The notes under the pieces: generated by a model
What the model saw: only the letters and a program-made list of their open reading frames with translations
Told to the model about the DNA's origin: nothing
Databases searched by the model: none
Assembly: GCA_945865485.1 (NCBI GenBank)
Contig: CAMBEC010000004.1
Span: 1 to 64,000 of the forward strand
DNA from: Rickettsia typhi
Lineage (GTDB): Bacteria > Pseudomonadota > Alphaproteobacteria > Rickettsiales > Rickettsiaceae
DNA length: 64,000 nt
Direction of reading: 5' to 3'
Shown here: piece after piece, positions 9,350 to 18,780 of the stretch
Position numbering within the stretch: position 1 is the first letter of the stretch
Layout: every line of letters begins with the position of its first letter
Translations under genes and position numbers: made by a program

Positions 9350-9474
9350 TACCATTCCTCAAATTAAAATTTATAGATGATGATTTGAGTGGTGATTGCC
9401 CGGAGCCTATGTTTATAGGTGGGGACACGAATACGCAAAAACTCGCATCTGTAAAATTAATTTCAGGAATGGTA
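9350..9474 (+). ncRNA. Structured leader element A before rsmA
   Basis: A 125-nt stem-loop region filling the gap between surA and rsmA. The outer stem pairs TACCATTCCT (9350-9359) with AGGAATGGTA (9465-9474), then after one mismatch AAATTAA pairs with TTAATTT. Inner pairs are AGATG/CATCT and GAGT/ACTC. The core hairpin is CCTAT-GTTT-ATAGG (9406-9419). A related element with the same core and the same orientation lies before era (49076-49184). The right arm carries AGGA, the probable ribosome site of rsmA, so folding would hide it. It is named here only as a candidate cis-acting RNA or palindromic repeat. Confidence 0.6.
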
Positions 9475-9478
9475 TAAG

Positions 9479-10285
9479 ATGCTTCTTTCTATTGCTAAGC
9501 TCGCAAGTAAACATGGCATTGCCCCGCTTAAAAAATATGGACAGAACTTCATATTTGATGAATCTTTATGCGACAAAATTGTTAAATTTGCTCAAATCGA
9601 TAAGTCTTCAAATGTATTAGAAATTGGACCAGGTCCAGCTGGCTTAACAAGATCAATATTAAAATCTGCACCAGGCAGCCTTTGTGTTGTAGAAACCGAT
9701 ATAAGGTGCCTACCTTTGCTGGAAGAGATTAAAGACTCATATCCCCTTCTCAAAATTAAGTATGGTGACGCATTGAAAGTACCGTTATCTGAAATAAATA
9801 GCGATAAGATAGATATAGTAGCAAATCTACCTTATAATATCGGGAGCCAATTGTTGACTAATTGGCTATGTCAAATTGAGCATGTAAATAGTATGACTTT
9901 AATGCTGCAAAAAGAGGTAGTTGACCGCATAGTAGCTTCTAATAACAGTAAAATTTACGGCCGCCTTTCAATTTTTTGTCAAATTTTCTGTGAAGTAGAA
10001 AAATGTTTTGACGTTAGTCCAAAAGCTTTTTATCCCGAGCCAAAAATATGGTCTAGTATCGTAAGGTTGGTACCAAAACAAAACTTTCCAGGGGCAGCTG
10101 TTCGAGATAGACTTGAGCAAATTACTCAGGCAGCTTTTTCTGCTAGAAGAAAGATGATAAAATCATCTTTAGGAAAGGTAGCACCAAATATTGCAGAAAT
10201 TCTTCACACGTTAAATCTCGATCAATCGCTCAGAGCAGAAAATTTATCTCCTCAAGATTATATAAATATAGCTAAAGCGGTTTAA
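9479..10285 (+). CDS. rsmA: 16S rRNA dimethyladenosine transferase RsmA (KsgA)
   Basis: 268 residues. SAM-dependent methyltransferase that dimethylates the two adjacent adenines in helix 45 at the 3' end of 16S rRNA and acts as a late checkpoint of 30S assembly. Motifs: N-terminal KKYGQNFIFD, SAM-binding VLEIGPGPAGLT (about residues 45-56), catalytic NLPYNIGS (about 115-122), and the C-terminal helical domain with FSARRKMIKSSL. The ATG follows AGGA with 10-nt spacing, and that AGGA lies in the right arm of structured element A. The gene belongs to the lptD-surA-rsmA series. Confidence 0.95.
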   Translation: MLLSIAKLASKHGIAPLKKYGQNFIFDESLCDKIVKFAQIDKSSNVLEIGPGPAGLTRSILKSAPGSLCVVETDIRCLPLLEEIKDSYPLLKIKYGDALKVPLSEINSDKIDIVANLPYNIGSQLLTNWLCQIEHVNSMTLMLQKEVVDRIVASNNSKIYGRLSIFCQIFCEVEKCFDVSPKAFYPEPKIWSSIVRLVPKQNFPGAAVRDRLEQITQAAFSARRKMIKSSLGKVAPNIAEILHTLNLDQSLRAENLSPQDYINIAKAV

Positions 10286-10328
10286 ATAACTACAAATTAT
10301 ACCTTACTCATTACGATCAGTGTTTTAC

Positions 10329-10593
10329 TTCACGCTAAATTAACCTCAACTATGGATAAGATAAATATTAGATTTAGTTATGTCCGGCAAGAAACATAGT
10401 CATACCGGGCTTGATCCGGTATCTTTTGATCTACTATCATGCTGAATTCAGTGGGCTTCGCATATCTCTTCGGCCCAGTATCTTCTCCTATCTCCTGAGA
10501 TCCTGAAGTAAATTCAGGATGACTGTGCGTACAACGGAGCCTCAGTATAAAACCATACGACTCTATTCCTTATCCATAGTTCACGCTAAATTA
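10329..10593. repeat. Composite repeat element: direct repeats, inverted ends and inner palindromes
   Basis: The gap 10286-10731 holds no gene. It contains a 14-bp direct repeat TTCACGCTAAATTA at 10329-10342 and again at 10580-10593. Inside these lies a 12-bp inverted repeat, ACTATGGATAAG (10349-10360) and CTTATCCATAGT (10569-10580). Between the arms are two short palindromes, ATACCGG...CCGGTAT (10402-10422) and ATCCTGAA...TTCAGGAT (about 10500-10520). The layout looks like a small non-autonomous insertion with a target duplication, or a nested palindromic repeat. The rest (10594-10731) shows nothing I can name. Confidence 0.6.
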
Positions 10594-10731
10594 CTATAAT
10601 TATTAGTTTTGTAAAAGTTATCCCAAACTCGTTTCAGGATTTCTTTACCTCGCAGTCAAAAAGAAGATCACAGATCAAGCCCGGGAACTGGCTTAGTAAT
10701 GTGCCATCGAACATAACACAATCATCTCAAG

Positions 10732-11622
10732 TTAAATCAGCTTAATAGCAGCTGCTAATAGTTCATGAGTAGGTAACACAGACAGCTTATCCGGAAGAAC
10801 AGAATTACTGATTGAGTCTGATATATATAGATGTTTTAACGCTGATTTTTGTATTTTTGCTACGGCATCCCCTGACAAAACACCGTGAGTTACAATTGCT
10901 TCAACGCTATTTGCTCCATTTTTAAGCAGGAGCTCTGTGGCTAAACAGACTGTATTTGCCCCATCTATTATGTCATCAATAATAATGCAGTGCCTACCTT
11001 TAACGTCGCCTATAATTTCGCTCATTGAGCATACGTTATTCAAATCTCTACTTTTATTTATAATTGCAAGATCTGTTCCAAGTAGAGACCCATAGTTTCT
11101 TGCTCTTGAGATTCCTCCAATATCTGGAGAAATAACAATATTATTTACCTGGCCTTGAATCACTGGAAAAAATATACTTTGAGTACTGAGATTCTTGATT
11201 GGAATATTAAAAACACCTTCAAGCTGATTTGAATGCAGATCTAGAGTAATAACCTCAGTAACTCCAGCCGCCTCAATCATCTTTATCACAACACTTGCAG
11301 AAATTGGGCCATTTTTATAATCACAACGATCTTGCCGACTATAACCAAAATATGGGATAACCGCAATGATCCTCTTTGCTCCGCCGCGCCTAGCGGTGTC
11401 AGCAAGAAGTAACAGTTCCATTAGGTGGTCATTCACCGGCGCACTAGTAGACTGAATTAATAATATTTCCTTATCAATAAGGCCATGAACCTGAATTTTA
11501 AGTTCACCATCATTAAATTTACTAAGTTTTGTATCAAGCACCTCGAATCCCAAATCTACGCCTATTCTTAATGCTAAATTAGGATTACTTGAGCCAGCAA
11601 TTATTTTCATATTGTTTTTCAT
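10732..11622 (-). CDS. prs: Ribose-phosphate pyrophosphokinase (PRPP synthetase)
   Basis: 296 residues, slightly shorter than the usual 310-320. Converts ribose-5-phosphate and ATP to PRPP, needed for nucleotide, NAD, histidine and tryptophan synthesis and for salvage. Visible motifs: N-terminal IIAGSSNPNLA with FNDGELKI, the DLHSNQLEGVFNIP segment, the SPDIGGISRARNYG region, and the PRPP-binding IIIDDIIDGANTVC. The ATG at 11622 and a second at 11610 are both possible; neither has a clear ribosome site. It is divergent from tsaB. PRPP supply fits the uracil phosphoribosyltransferase at 33.9 kb. Confidence 0.93.
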   Translation of the reverse strand: MKNNMKIIAGSSNPNLALRIGVDLGFEVLDTKLSKFNDGELKIQVHGLIDKEILLIQSTSAPVNDHLMELLLLADTARRGGAKRIIAVIPYFGYSRQDRCDYKNGPISASVVIKMIEAAGVTEVITLDLHSNQLEGVFNIPIKNLSTQSIFFPVIQGQVNNIVISPDIGGISRARNYGSLLGTDLAIINKSRDLNNVCSMSEIIGDVKGRHCIIIDDIIDGANTVCLATELLLKNGANSVEAIVTHGVLSGDAVAKIQKSALKHLYISDSISNSVLPDKLSVLPTHELLAAAIKLI

Positions 11623-11672
11623 CTGTTCGTATATTATTGTATACCGTAGAAATCCCTATAATTCAATCGATT

Positions 11673-12344
11673 ATGAACAAAATTCTTTGTTTTGATGTCT
11701 CAAATAATAGCTGTTCTGTTGCAGTTTCATTTGGTCAGGAGATAGTCTCATTTGAGCAAGAGTTGCGTCCATCAATGCAAGCTGAGCGATTGATGGTAAT
11801 GGTACAGAGCTCTCTTATAAATGCACGCCTAAAATACCAAGATCTTGAATACATGGCCGTAACAGTAGGGCCAGGAAGTTTTACCGGAGTCAGGATTGGT
11901 TTGGCTGCAGCAAAAGGAATTATTCACGCTACTAATATTAAGGGTATTGGCATAACTAATTTTGATGCGGCTTATTACAGACTGACTCAGCAAGTGCTAG
12001 ATTTTGAAAATGCTATAATAATACTAAATGCCTATAGAAATCAGCAATATGTACAAATATTTAATCGAAACAACCATCCGTCAAATCCTAAATTAGTTGA
12101 CAATAAGGACATCAGACAGCTTATACAAGCTTACCCTGGGATTAACGCTTGCGCAGGCAGTGGCTTAGCGTCATTATATAATGAAATAAAAGATCTAGAT
12201 AGACTTACCATACTCCCAAGATTCCACACTATAAAAGCACTTCATATTGCAAGATTGGCAGATGATATGATAAATAAAAGGCAAATCAATCCTATAGAAC
12301 CCTTATACATCAGGCCACCAGATGCCACCGCCGCTGCATCATAG
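11673..12344 (+). CDS. tsaB: tRNA t6A synthesis protein TsaB
   Basis: 223 residues. The ASKHA-fold partner of TsaD in threonylcarbamoyl-adenosine (t6A37) formation on tRNAs reading ANN codons. The start MNKILCFDVSNNSCSVAVS and the motif TVGPGSFTGVRIGLAAAKG are typical. Starting at ATG 11673 gives the normal N-terminus; a longer open frame from 11589 would run into the divergent prs gene. TsaE is encoded at 36.1 kb, so two t6A partners are in the window. The frequent tsaB partner rimI is not adjacent. Confidence 0.93.
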   Translation: MNKILCFDVSNNSCSVAVSFGQEIVSFEQELRPSMQAERLMVMVQSSLINARLKYQDLEYMAVTVGPGSFTGVRIGLAAAKGIIHATNIKGIGITNFDAAYYRLTQQVLDFENAIIILNAYRNQQYVQIFNRNNHPSNPKLVDNKDIRQLIQAYPGINACAGSGLASLYNEIKDLDRLTILPRFHTIKALHIARLADDMINKRQINPIEPLYIRPPDATAAAS

Positions 12345-12368
12345 ACACTTAGTACACTTTAACACAAG

Positions 12369-12758
12369 TTACATAGCTTTTTGGGACGGTTTCCAGATAG
12401 CAATATGCGCACCTGTAGGGTCCTGAATAATCGCAAAACTTCCCATATCACCAGCAGTTGTCTTTGGAACTATAACGGTTCCTCCTAATCTTTTTACTTT
12501 ATCCATAGTAGCATCTAGGTCTGCAACACTGATGTAGCTCATCCAATGCGGAGGAATATTTGCTTTATCTTCTGGAGTTTTTAGCATACCCCCTATAGTT
12601 TTATCACCCTGCATAAACATAGTATAAGTAGATTCACCCATATCATGTTTTGTGCTAGTCCAACCAAATAAATCTTGATAAAATGCTTGGGCTTTCTTGG
12701 TATCAGGCGTCATTAATTCGTTCCAACAAAATTCTCCAAAATTCAACTTTTGACTCAT
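12369..12758 (-). CDS. VOC (glyoxalase/bleomycin-resistance) superfamily protein
   Basis: 129-residue single VOC module of two beta-alpha-beta-beta-beta units (FCWNELMTPDTKKAQAFYQ ... and WMSYISVADLDATMDKVKR...). It ends with the typical FAIIQDPTGAHIAIWKP. Proteins of this branch are often dimeric or tandem and poorly characterised; metal-binding His/Glu positions are possible (residue E9 and the GAHIAIW region). The reaction is unknown. It converges on tsaB with a 24-nt gap and has no obvious operon partner. Confidence 0.85.
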   Translation of the reverse strand: MSQKLNFGEFCWNELMTPDTKKAQAFYQDLFGWTSTKHDMGESTYTMFMQGDKTIGGMLKTPEDKANIPPHWMSYISVADLDATMDKVKRLGGTVIVPKTTAGDMGSFAIIQDPTGAHIAIWKPSQKAM

Positions 12759-12908
12759 TATTTTACCTCAAATATAACTTTTATTACTCATAAGAATAAG
12801 GATACTAATTTTGAAAAATTCAGTCAAGAGTCAAAACTCAATGTTAATTAAACTTTAGCTTTAAGCTAATACTACTAAGTTATTTTATCAACTTAATGAA
12901 CGAAAGCA

Positions 12909-13297
12909 TTATGCAGTAGATTCAAACGATAAAGCACCAGTTAAGTCCACTACATCATCAGGGCCAAATCCCTCAGTTTCTGCTCTAATACCAAAAACCC
13001 TAGATAGTTCATCTATAGCCAATTCGCTAAAAAAGAAATCACAAGGTTCTGGGTTTTGAACAGTTATAAATTCCCAAGGATTAGCTTTTAACTTACTACC
13101 ATTTACAATAAAAGAGCTAATATCAGATACACCATGCCCAGAATCTAAAGCTACTTTTTTCAAGCATAAAACTAACGGGGGGCATAAAATTTTTCCATAT
13201 TTCTCTTATGAGCCGTTTCATTGCTTTGCCAATTTATAAAAATATTATATGATTTAGAAGTGTGATCATTAAAATTAATAGTAATTCTTTTACTCAT
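12909..13297 (-). pseudogene. Small gene split by a frameshift in a six-C run
   Basis: Two minus-strand frames lie end to end. The first starts at ATG 13297 (MSKRITINFNDHTSKSYN...), runs 41 codons and stops at 13172. The second, 12909-13163, is 84 codons and has no ATG, only a TTG. A run of six C (minus strand) at 13177-13182 sits just before the first stop. One extra C would join both into a continuous protein of about 130 residues reading through ...FYAPPLVLCLKKVALDSGHG... I recognise no family. Options are a recent pseudogene, a contingency (phase-variable) tract, or a sequencing error. Confidence 0.65.
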
Positions 13298-13405
13298 ACC
13301 CAATTCTCCATAATTAATAATTTAATATTAAAACCCTGTGTTTATATTTTTAACTATGCAGCAAATCACTTGTCCAGTTTTATTAATAAGTATTAAGAAG
13401 AATTT

Positions 13406-14419
13406 ATGCTAATATTTAATATCATGGTTAGTAGAGAGCTTGGTGGGATTCAGCAAGCATACCTAGATTATAATGAAGCGCTCCAAGAGACCGAATATCA
13501 AGTCATAAATATTTCAAGTGCCTACGCACTCATAAATGATCAACTCACCGACTCAATTAAGCTTCCTACATTAACTTCCTGGTGTATTATATCGAAAATA
13601 TATTTAAGAATATTAATTGCACTATATAGACCAAATGTCATTATAGCGCATGGTGGAAGAGCAATAAATTTTGCAGCAGCTCTCAAACCAAAGTCAGTAA
13701 AACTAATTGGCGTTGCTCATAATTATAGCTATAAGCGTCTGAAGAAATGTGATTATGTAATAGTAATCACTGATCATCTAAGACAATATATGACCGATAA
13801 CGGTTATGATAATGACAGAATATTCCAAATACCAAACATGCTTAGAATCAATTTAAAATACGAAGAGTCAAAATTTCATAAACCAATAGTAATTGGTAGT
13901 TACGGTCGATTTGTCAAACAAAAGGGGTATGAATATCTTTTAGATGCTTTAGCAATTCTAAAACACCGAGAGTATAATGTTAGATTAGTACTTGGCGGTG
14001 GTGGTGAGGATGAGGAACAACTAAAAAATAAATCCAAAGAATTAGACATAAACGAGATAACCGCTTTTCCCGGTTGGATCAAGGACAAAAAAAAGTTCTT
14101 TGCAGAAATAGATATTTTTTGTTTACCATCTATTCACGAACCTTTTGGCATAGTTCTTCTCGAAGCAATGGAATATTCCAAACCTATAGTATCAACAAAA
14201 TGTGAAGGTCCAAGCGAAATATTAGATCATAATGTTGATGCTCTATTAGCCACAGTTAATTCAGCAGAGGATTTAGCTGACAAGTTAACTGAATTTGTTG
14301 ATAATCCAGAGAAGGCTAAAAATTGTGCAAAATCCGCATATTCAAAGTTATGCTCAAAATATGATATAAAAATAGTATCAAGAAAGCTTGGAGATATTAT
14401 AAATAAAGTGCTCTATTGA
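13406..14419 (+). CDS. GT4-family glycosyltransferase
   Basis: 337 residues with the two-Rossmann GT-B layout. The acceptor half (residues 1-150) includes GGIQQAYLDYNEAL and IIAHGGRA. The nucleotide-sugar half begins GSYGRFVKQKGYEYLLDAL, continues LGGGGEDEEQLK and FPGWIKDK, and has the retaining E-x7-E motif in EPFGIVLLE. It is cytoplasmic or membrane-peripheral. The likely role is adding a sugar to LPS or another surface glycan; the specificity cannot be read. It stands alone here, away from the O-antigen cluster at 40-44 kb. Confidence 0.88.
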   Translation: MLIFNIMVSRELGGIQQAYLDYNEALQETEYQVINISSAYALINDQLTDSIKLPTLTSWCIISKIYLRILIALYRPNVIIAHGGRAINFAAALKPKSVKLIGVAHNYSYKRLKKCDYVIVITDHLRQYMTDNGYDNDRIFQIPNMLRINLKYEESKFHKPIVIGSYGRFVKQKGYEYLLDALAILKHREYNVRLVLGGGGEDEEQLKNKSKELDINEITAFPGWIKDKKKFFAEIDIFCLPSIHEPFGIVLLEAMEYSKPIVSTKCEGPSEILDHNVDALLATVNSAEDLADKLTEFVDNPEKAKNCAKSAYSKLCSKYDIKIVSRKLGDIINKVLY

Positions 14420-14454
14420 ATTAAGCACAAATAAACCAGAATCTAAAGAAACTT

Positions 14455-15462
<1,008 letters not shown>

Positions 15463-15546
15463 CTATGAATTACTATTTGAATGAGCTTCTTGTCAGAAAA
15501 TTGCACTATAGCAGGAAAAGCATTACATGTCATTTAAAGAAATTGT

Positions 15547-15574
15547 TTGTCCAGTACGTTACTTTGTGTATAGA
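15547..15574 (+). promoter_or_regulatory. Probable sigma-70 promoter of the patatin gene
   Basis: A TTGTCC -35 box (15547-15552) and a TATAGA -10 box (15569-15574) are separated by 16 nt. The start of the patatin gene follows 31 nt later, with AGGGGA 5 nt before its ATG. Confidence 0.5.
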
Positions 15575-15605
15575 ATAGTAACATATAGTTGAATAGGGGA
15601 AAGAT

Positions 15606-17432
15606 ATGGCAAAATACTCTTACTTAAGCGAGCTAAAGAGAGCACAAAATGAACCATTTAAATACGCTGCCTTTAGTGGAGGTGGAGCCAAAGGAGCTAT
15701 CTATTCCGGGGTCCACGAGGAACTAGAAAGATCTGGAGTTCTTGCCGGACTTGAGGCTGTCGCCGGTAGTTCAGCCGGGGCAATGACAGCTGGACTTATT
15801 GCAACTGGTATCAGTGCCGAGGATTTTAAGAAATTATCTAACGAAACAAATTTTGAGAAACTACTGGGTGAGGGTTTCATCGTAAACAAAGATGGAAAAC
15901 CTCTATATCAACTGATGCACGATACAATTAGTAACAATGTTATTAATTATCTAAAAGACAAAGACATAATGGGTATATGTAATGTTCGAATGGAGTCTAT
16001 TACAAGCGAAATAACTAAGTTGCAAAATGATTCTAGTCCATCAGCTCTTGAAGAACTAAAGATATTAAAAGAAAAACAAACTAAATTACAATCGATCATA
16101 GATTCTAATGGAGTACAGTTTGCTGAGATGAATAAACGAGCTCAAGAGAGTGGAACAATATATTTTAAAGATCTAGATCTACTTCATTTAATTGATCCAA
16201 TTAAATTCAAAGATTTAGTTATTACAGCAACAAATCGAGGAACAGGTGAACTTACAATTTTTGACGCTAGAAAAACACCAGATGTTGAAATTGCCCTTGC
16301 CTGCAGAGCCTCAGCCTCAATTCCTATAGTATTTGAGCCTGTAAAGATTAACGGTGTTGAATATGTCGACGGTGGTTATCGTGATAACCTCCCTCAAAAA
16401 TACTTTGATGGTCAGGATCAATCTCCTGATGTAGAGGATATTACCGATTCTAATAAGGAAATAGAAAAATCCAAGAAAAAGGGCAGAACGCTAGCCTTAG
16501 CATTTGGCTCAGATAGTAGAGATAATGAAGCTCACATAGCTGTTTATAGTGCTCAAGAGAAAATTTCTAATCCTGGTATGATTATGAAATTTCTTATGGA
16601 TGTGGTTTTTAAATTCCTTGCAAAGGTTGGCGGAAACTTTGAATATTCAAAAGAAACCAATAAAACTTATGAAGGCTTGCGCGATAATGCTTTAAATGCT
16701 GTGATACTTGATACTAAGGATGTTGGGACGTTATCATTTGCAGAAGCGCAACGCAAGGCTGAGTATCTGCATGTAAAAGGCTCAATTCAGACAGGTAGGC
16801 ATTTTGAAAATCATGGTATTGGAACTAAGCCCGATCTAAATCTGGATCGGAAAGAGTTTATGCTTAAAATTTTTGAAGAAACTCAAAATAATGGAATCGT
16901 TTCAACGTGGAAAGACAAAGTTCTCGGTGGTAAGCAAGAAAAATCGAATGATTTATTGTCGTTTTGTAAACCTGAAGCTTGGAAAGGAAAAAGCAAAACA
17001 GAAGTATTATCTGGATTTATAGCTAGTGCTGCAACTTCTCGTTCTGATGGTAAATTGACTAGTGGAACGGCGTCAATGAAGAAAATTGTTGATATTCTCA
17101 ATGAGCCATCGACCCCTTCGGTAATTAAGAAAGATTTTATTGCATTACTTAAACTAGATGTAAAGCAAGAAAAAGGGCAAACCAAAGCTGCAAGTATTGT
17201 TGCTCATAAGTTTAAAGCTTCAGATTTCGACGGACTCCTTAACAAAATGGAACAAGATAAATCTAAATCAAAAAGTAAGCCCCAAATCAAAAAACAAGGA
17301 CCTATTGCTCTTAATAGTTCTAAAAAAAGAAAGAACGTTGTTGAAGATATATTAAGTTCTAAAAGACCAAAATCCAATACCGAGAAAGTTTTGCAGTCAG
17401 CTAAAACAGATATAGGAAAAACTAGGGGTTAA
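15606..17432 (+). CDS. Patatin-like phospholipase with basic C-terminal tail
   Basis: 608 residues. The patatin domain covers about 20-300. It has the oxyanion loop GGGAKG (25-30), nucleophile serine in GSSAG (Ser56) and catalytic Asp255 in DGGYRDNLP, so the dyad is intact. A charged coiled-coil-like insertion lies at about 126-180. The C-terminal 300 residues are charged and unrecognised and end in lysine-rich clusters (SSKKRKNV, SSKRPKSN) that look like a bipartite nuclear-localisation signal. Rickettsial patatins are known secreted phospholipases A2 acting on host membranes. No signal peptide is seen, which fits type IV or type I-like export. The effector role is inferred. Confidence 0.9.
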   Translation: MAKYSYLSELKRAQNEPFKYAAFSGGGAKGAIYSGVHEELERSGVLAGLEAVAGSSAGAMTAGLIATGISAEDFKKLSNETNFEKLLGEGFIVNKDGKPLYQLMHDTISNNVINYLKDKDIMGICNVRMESITSEITKLQNDSSPSALEELKILKEKQTKLQSIIDSNGVQFAEMNKRAQESGTIYFKDLDLLHLIDPIKFKDLVITATNRGTGELTIFDARKTPDVEIALACRASASIPIVFEPVKINGVEYVDGGYRDNLPQKYFDGQDQSPDVEDITDSNKEIEKSKKKGRTLALAFGSDSRDNEAHIAVYSAQEKISNPGMIMKFLMDVVFKFLAKVGGNFEYSKETNKTYEGLRDNALNAVILDTKDVGTLSFAEAQRKAEYLHVKGSIQTGRHFENHGIGTKPDLNLDRKEFMLKIFEETQNNGIVSTWKDKVLGGKQEKSNDLLSFCKPEAWKGKSKTEVLSGFIASAATSRSDGKLTSGTASMKKIVDILNEPSTPSVIKKDFIALLKLDVKQEKGQTKAASIVAHKFKASDFDGLLNKMEQDKSKSKSKPQIKKQGPIALNSSKKRKNVVEDILSSKRPKSNTEKVLQSAKTDIGKTRG

Positions 17433-17588
17433 TTGTTACCAACAGTAAGGTATACCTAAATCCTTAACAATTATCAATTACTCTGGCGATAAATATTTAC
17501 AAATAGCCAGATTTTTGTAATCCTGGTAAACTGCCACAACAACAGTACAAACTATATACTATTTCGTTATTCCCCAATATGGTTTTAA

Positions 17589-17611
17589 CGATTACAATAT
17601 TATTGTAATCG
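17589..17611. promoter_or_regulatory. 23-bp perfect palindrome, possible operator
   Basis: CGATTACAAT-ATT-ATTGTAATCG is a perfect 10-bp inverted repeat with a 3-nt centre. It lies 28 nt before the start of the kinase-like lipoprotein gene, where a repressor site would be expected. The loop is short for an RNA hairpin, so a dimeric DNA-binding protein is more likely. No T-run follows, so it is not a classical terminator of the patatin gene. Confidence 0.5.
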
Positions 17612-17638
17612 GTCCATTAATATTTTATAGAAGAATTT

Positions 17639-18646
17639 ATGAATAGAATCGTAATATTAAGCTCTCTTATATTAGTGGGATGTAGCACATACAATGGGCC
17701 TGCCAATCATTCTTGTAATTTGAAAAAGATTTGCTCCTCTATTACTTTTAATTCTTTAGATAAAAATTGGACTGAAATTACCCCTCTAAATGGTGGATTA
17801 TCCGGCTCTACCTTATATAAAGTTTCAGACGGAAAAAAGTTTTACGTTATTCGTAGTATTGCTCATCGGAGCCAAGATTATAAGATCCAGGAACTACAAG
17901 CTCAAAAAATTGCATCTGAAGAAGGCTATGGGCCAAAGCTTTATGGTTATGATATGAATAAAGAAGAAATTGTGATGTCTTTTTTGCAAACATCCGAGGA
18001 AAAATTGGATCCGAAAACAAAAGCTTCAAAGCTTGCCCATTTGTTAAAAAGCATTCACAATGGTCCAAAATTTTGTGAGCACATACCTATTAGGGAGCAA
18101 ATTAAAAACCTCCTTTTAGAAGTTAAAATCCATTTTAACGATAGCGAAACCTCAAAATTTCTATCTATTATTGCCAAATTAGATAAGATAAAGTCGTTTA
18201 AGAAAACTGCAACACATGGAGATCTAAATCCCAATAATATTATTTTCAATGATGGAAATTTTAAAGTTATAGATTTTGAGGATGCAGGGCAAGATGATCC
18301 ATTTTTTGATATTGCCACTATTATTGTATTCAATTTTGGGAATACACTTTATGAACAAGAATTCTTAAAACATTATTTTGGTCGCAATCCTTCCCGAAAA
18401 GAAATTGCACATCTCAATATAATGAAAAAAGCTGTTTTTCTCTTTTATGGATTTGATCTTATGCTAAGAGTTCCTACACAAACACTAAATAAGAATGTGC
18501 GTTCTATGAATTTTTATAAAGCTTTAGAAGAGTTTGAAAAAGGGTACCTGGCTTTAGCTAATAACGAGCATCTATTGATTCTAGCTAAAAGCATGCGGAA
18601 TATGGCTATAGAGTTAGATAATAAAAATACTGAAGCAACAAGATGA
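17639..18646 (+). CDS. Lipoprotein-type aminoglycoside/choline kinase family protein
   Basis: 335 residues. The fold is that of APH/choline kinases. A glycine-containing N-lobe loop lies at NGGLSGSTLYKV, catalytic motif HGDLNPNN has His193, Asp195 and Asn200, and the metal-binding DFEDAG has Asp212. Uncommonly, the protein begins with a short hydrophobic stretch ending in the lipobox LVGC (Cys15), which predicts a lipid-anchored periplasmic location where ATP is not normally available. Either the lipobox is fortuitous and the enzyme is a membrane-attached cytoplasmic kinase, or it works in an unusual place. The substrate is unknown; choline, ethanolamine or a sugar are typical. Monocistronic. 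Confidence 0.8.
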   Translation: MNRIVILSSLILVGCSTYNGPANHSCNLKKICSSITFNSLDKNWTEITPLNGGLSGSTLYKVSDGKKFYVIRSIAHRSQDYKIQELQAQKIASEEGYGPKLYGYDMNKEEIVMSFLQTSEEKLDPKTKASKLAHLLKSIHNGPKFCEHIPIREQIKNLLLEVKIHFNDSETSKFLSIIAKLDKIKSFKKTATHGDLNPNNIIFNDGNFKVIDFEDAGQDDPFFDIATIIVFNFGNTLYEQEFLKHYFGRNPSRKEIAHLNIMKKAVFLFYGFDLMLRVPTQTLNKNVRSMNFYKALEEFEKGYLALANNEHLLILAKSMRNMAIELDNKNTEATR

Positions 18647-18780
18647 CAATTTTTTTAATGTAATTGTTAGTTATATCAAATGAATGATATTAGGCTCTAA
18701 AAATTGCAACATTAATAGCTATTGCGAACATCAACAATCAAACAAAAATCAGCTTTAAACTTATATAGTGGTTTATATTT

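Noticed and set aside
9396..9620. A 74-codon frame overlapping the rsmA start
   Set aside because: It runs through structured element A and out of frame over rsmA, which is unambiguous in its own frame.
10329..10593. CRISPR array or insertion sequence with transposase
   Set aside because: Only two direct repeat copies, no regular spacers, and no transposase frame inside.
11589..11672. 28-codon N-terminal extension of tsaB
   Set aside because: It overlaps the divergent prs gene and has no similarity to TsaB; ATG 11673 gives the normal start.
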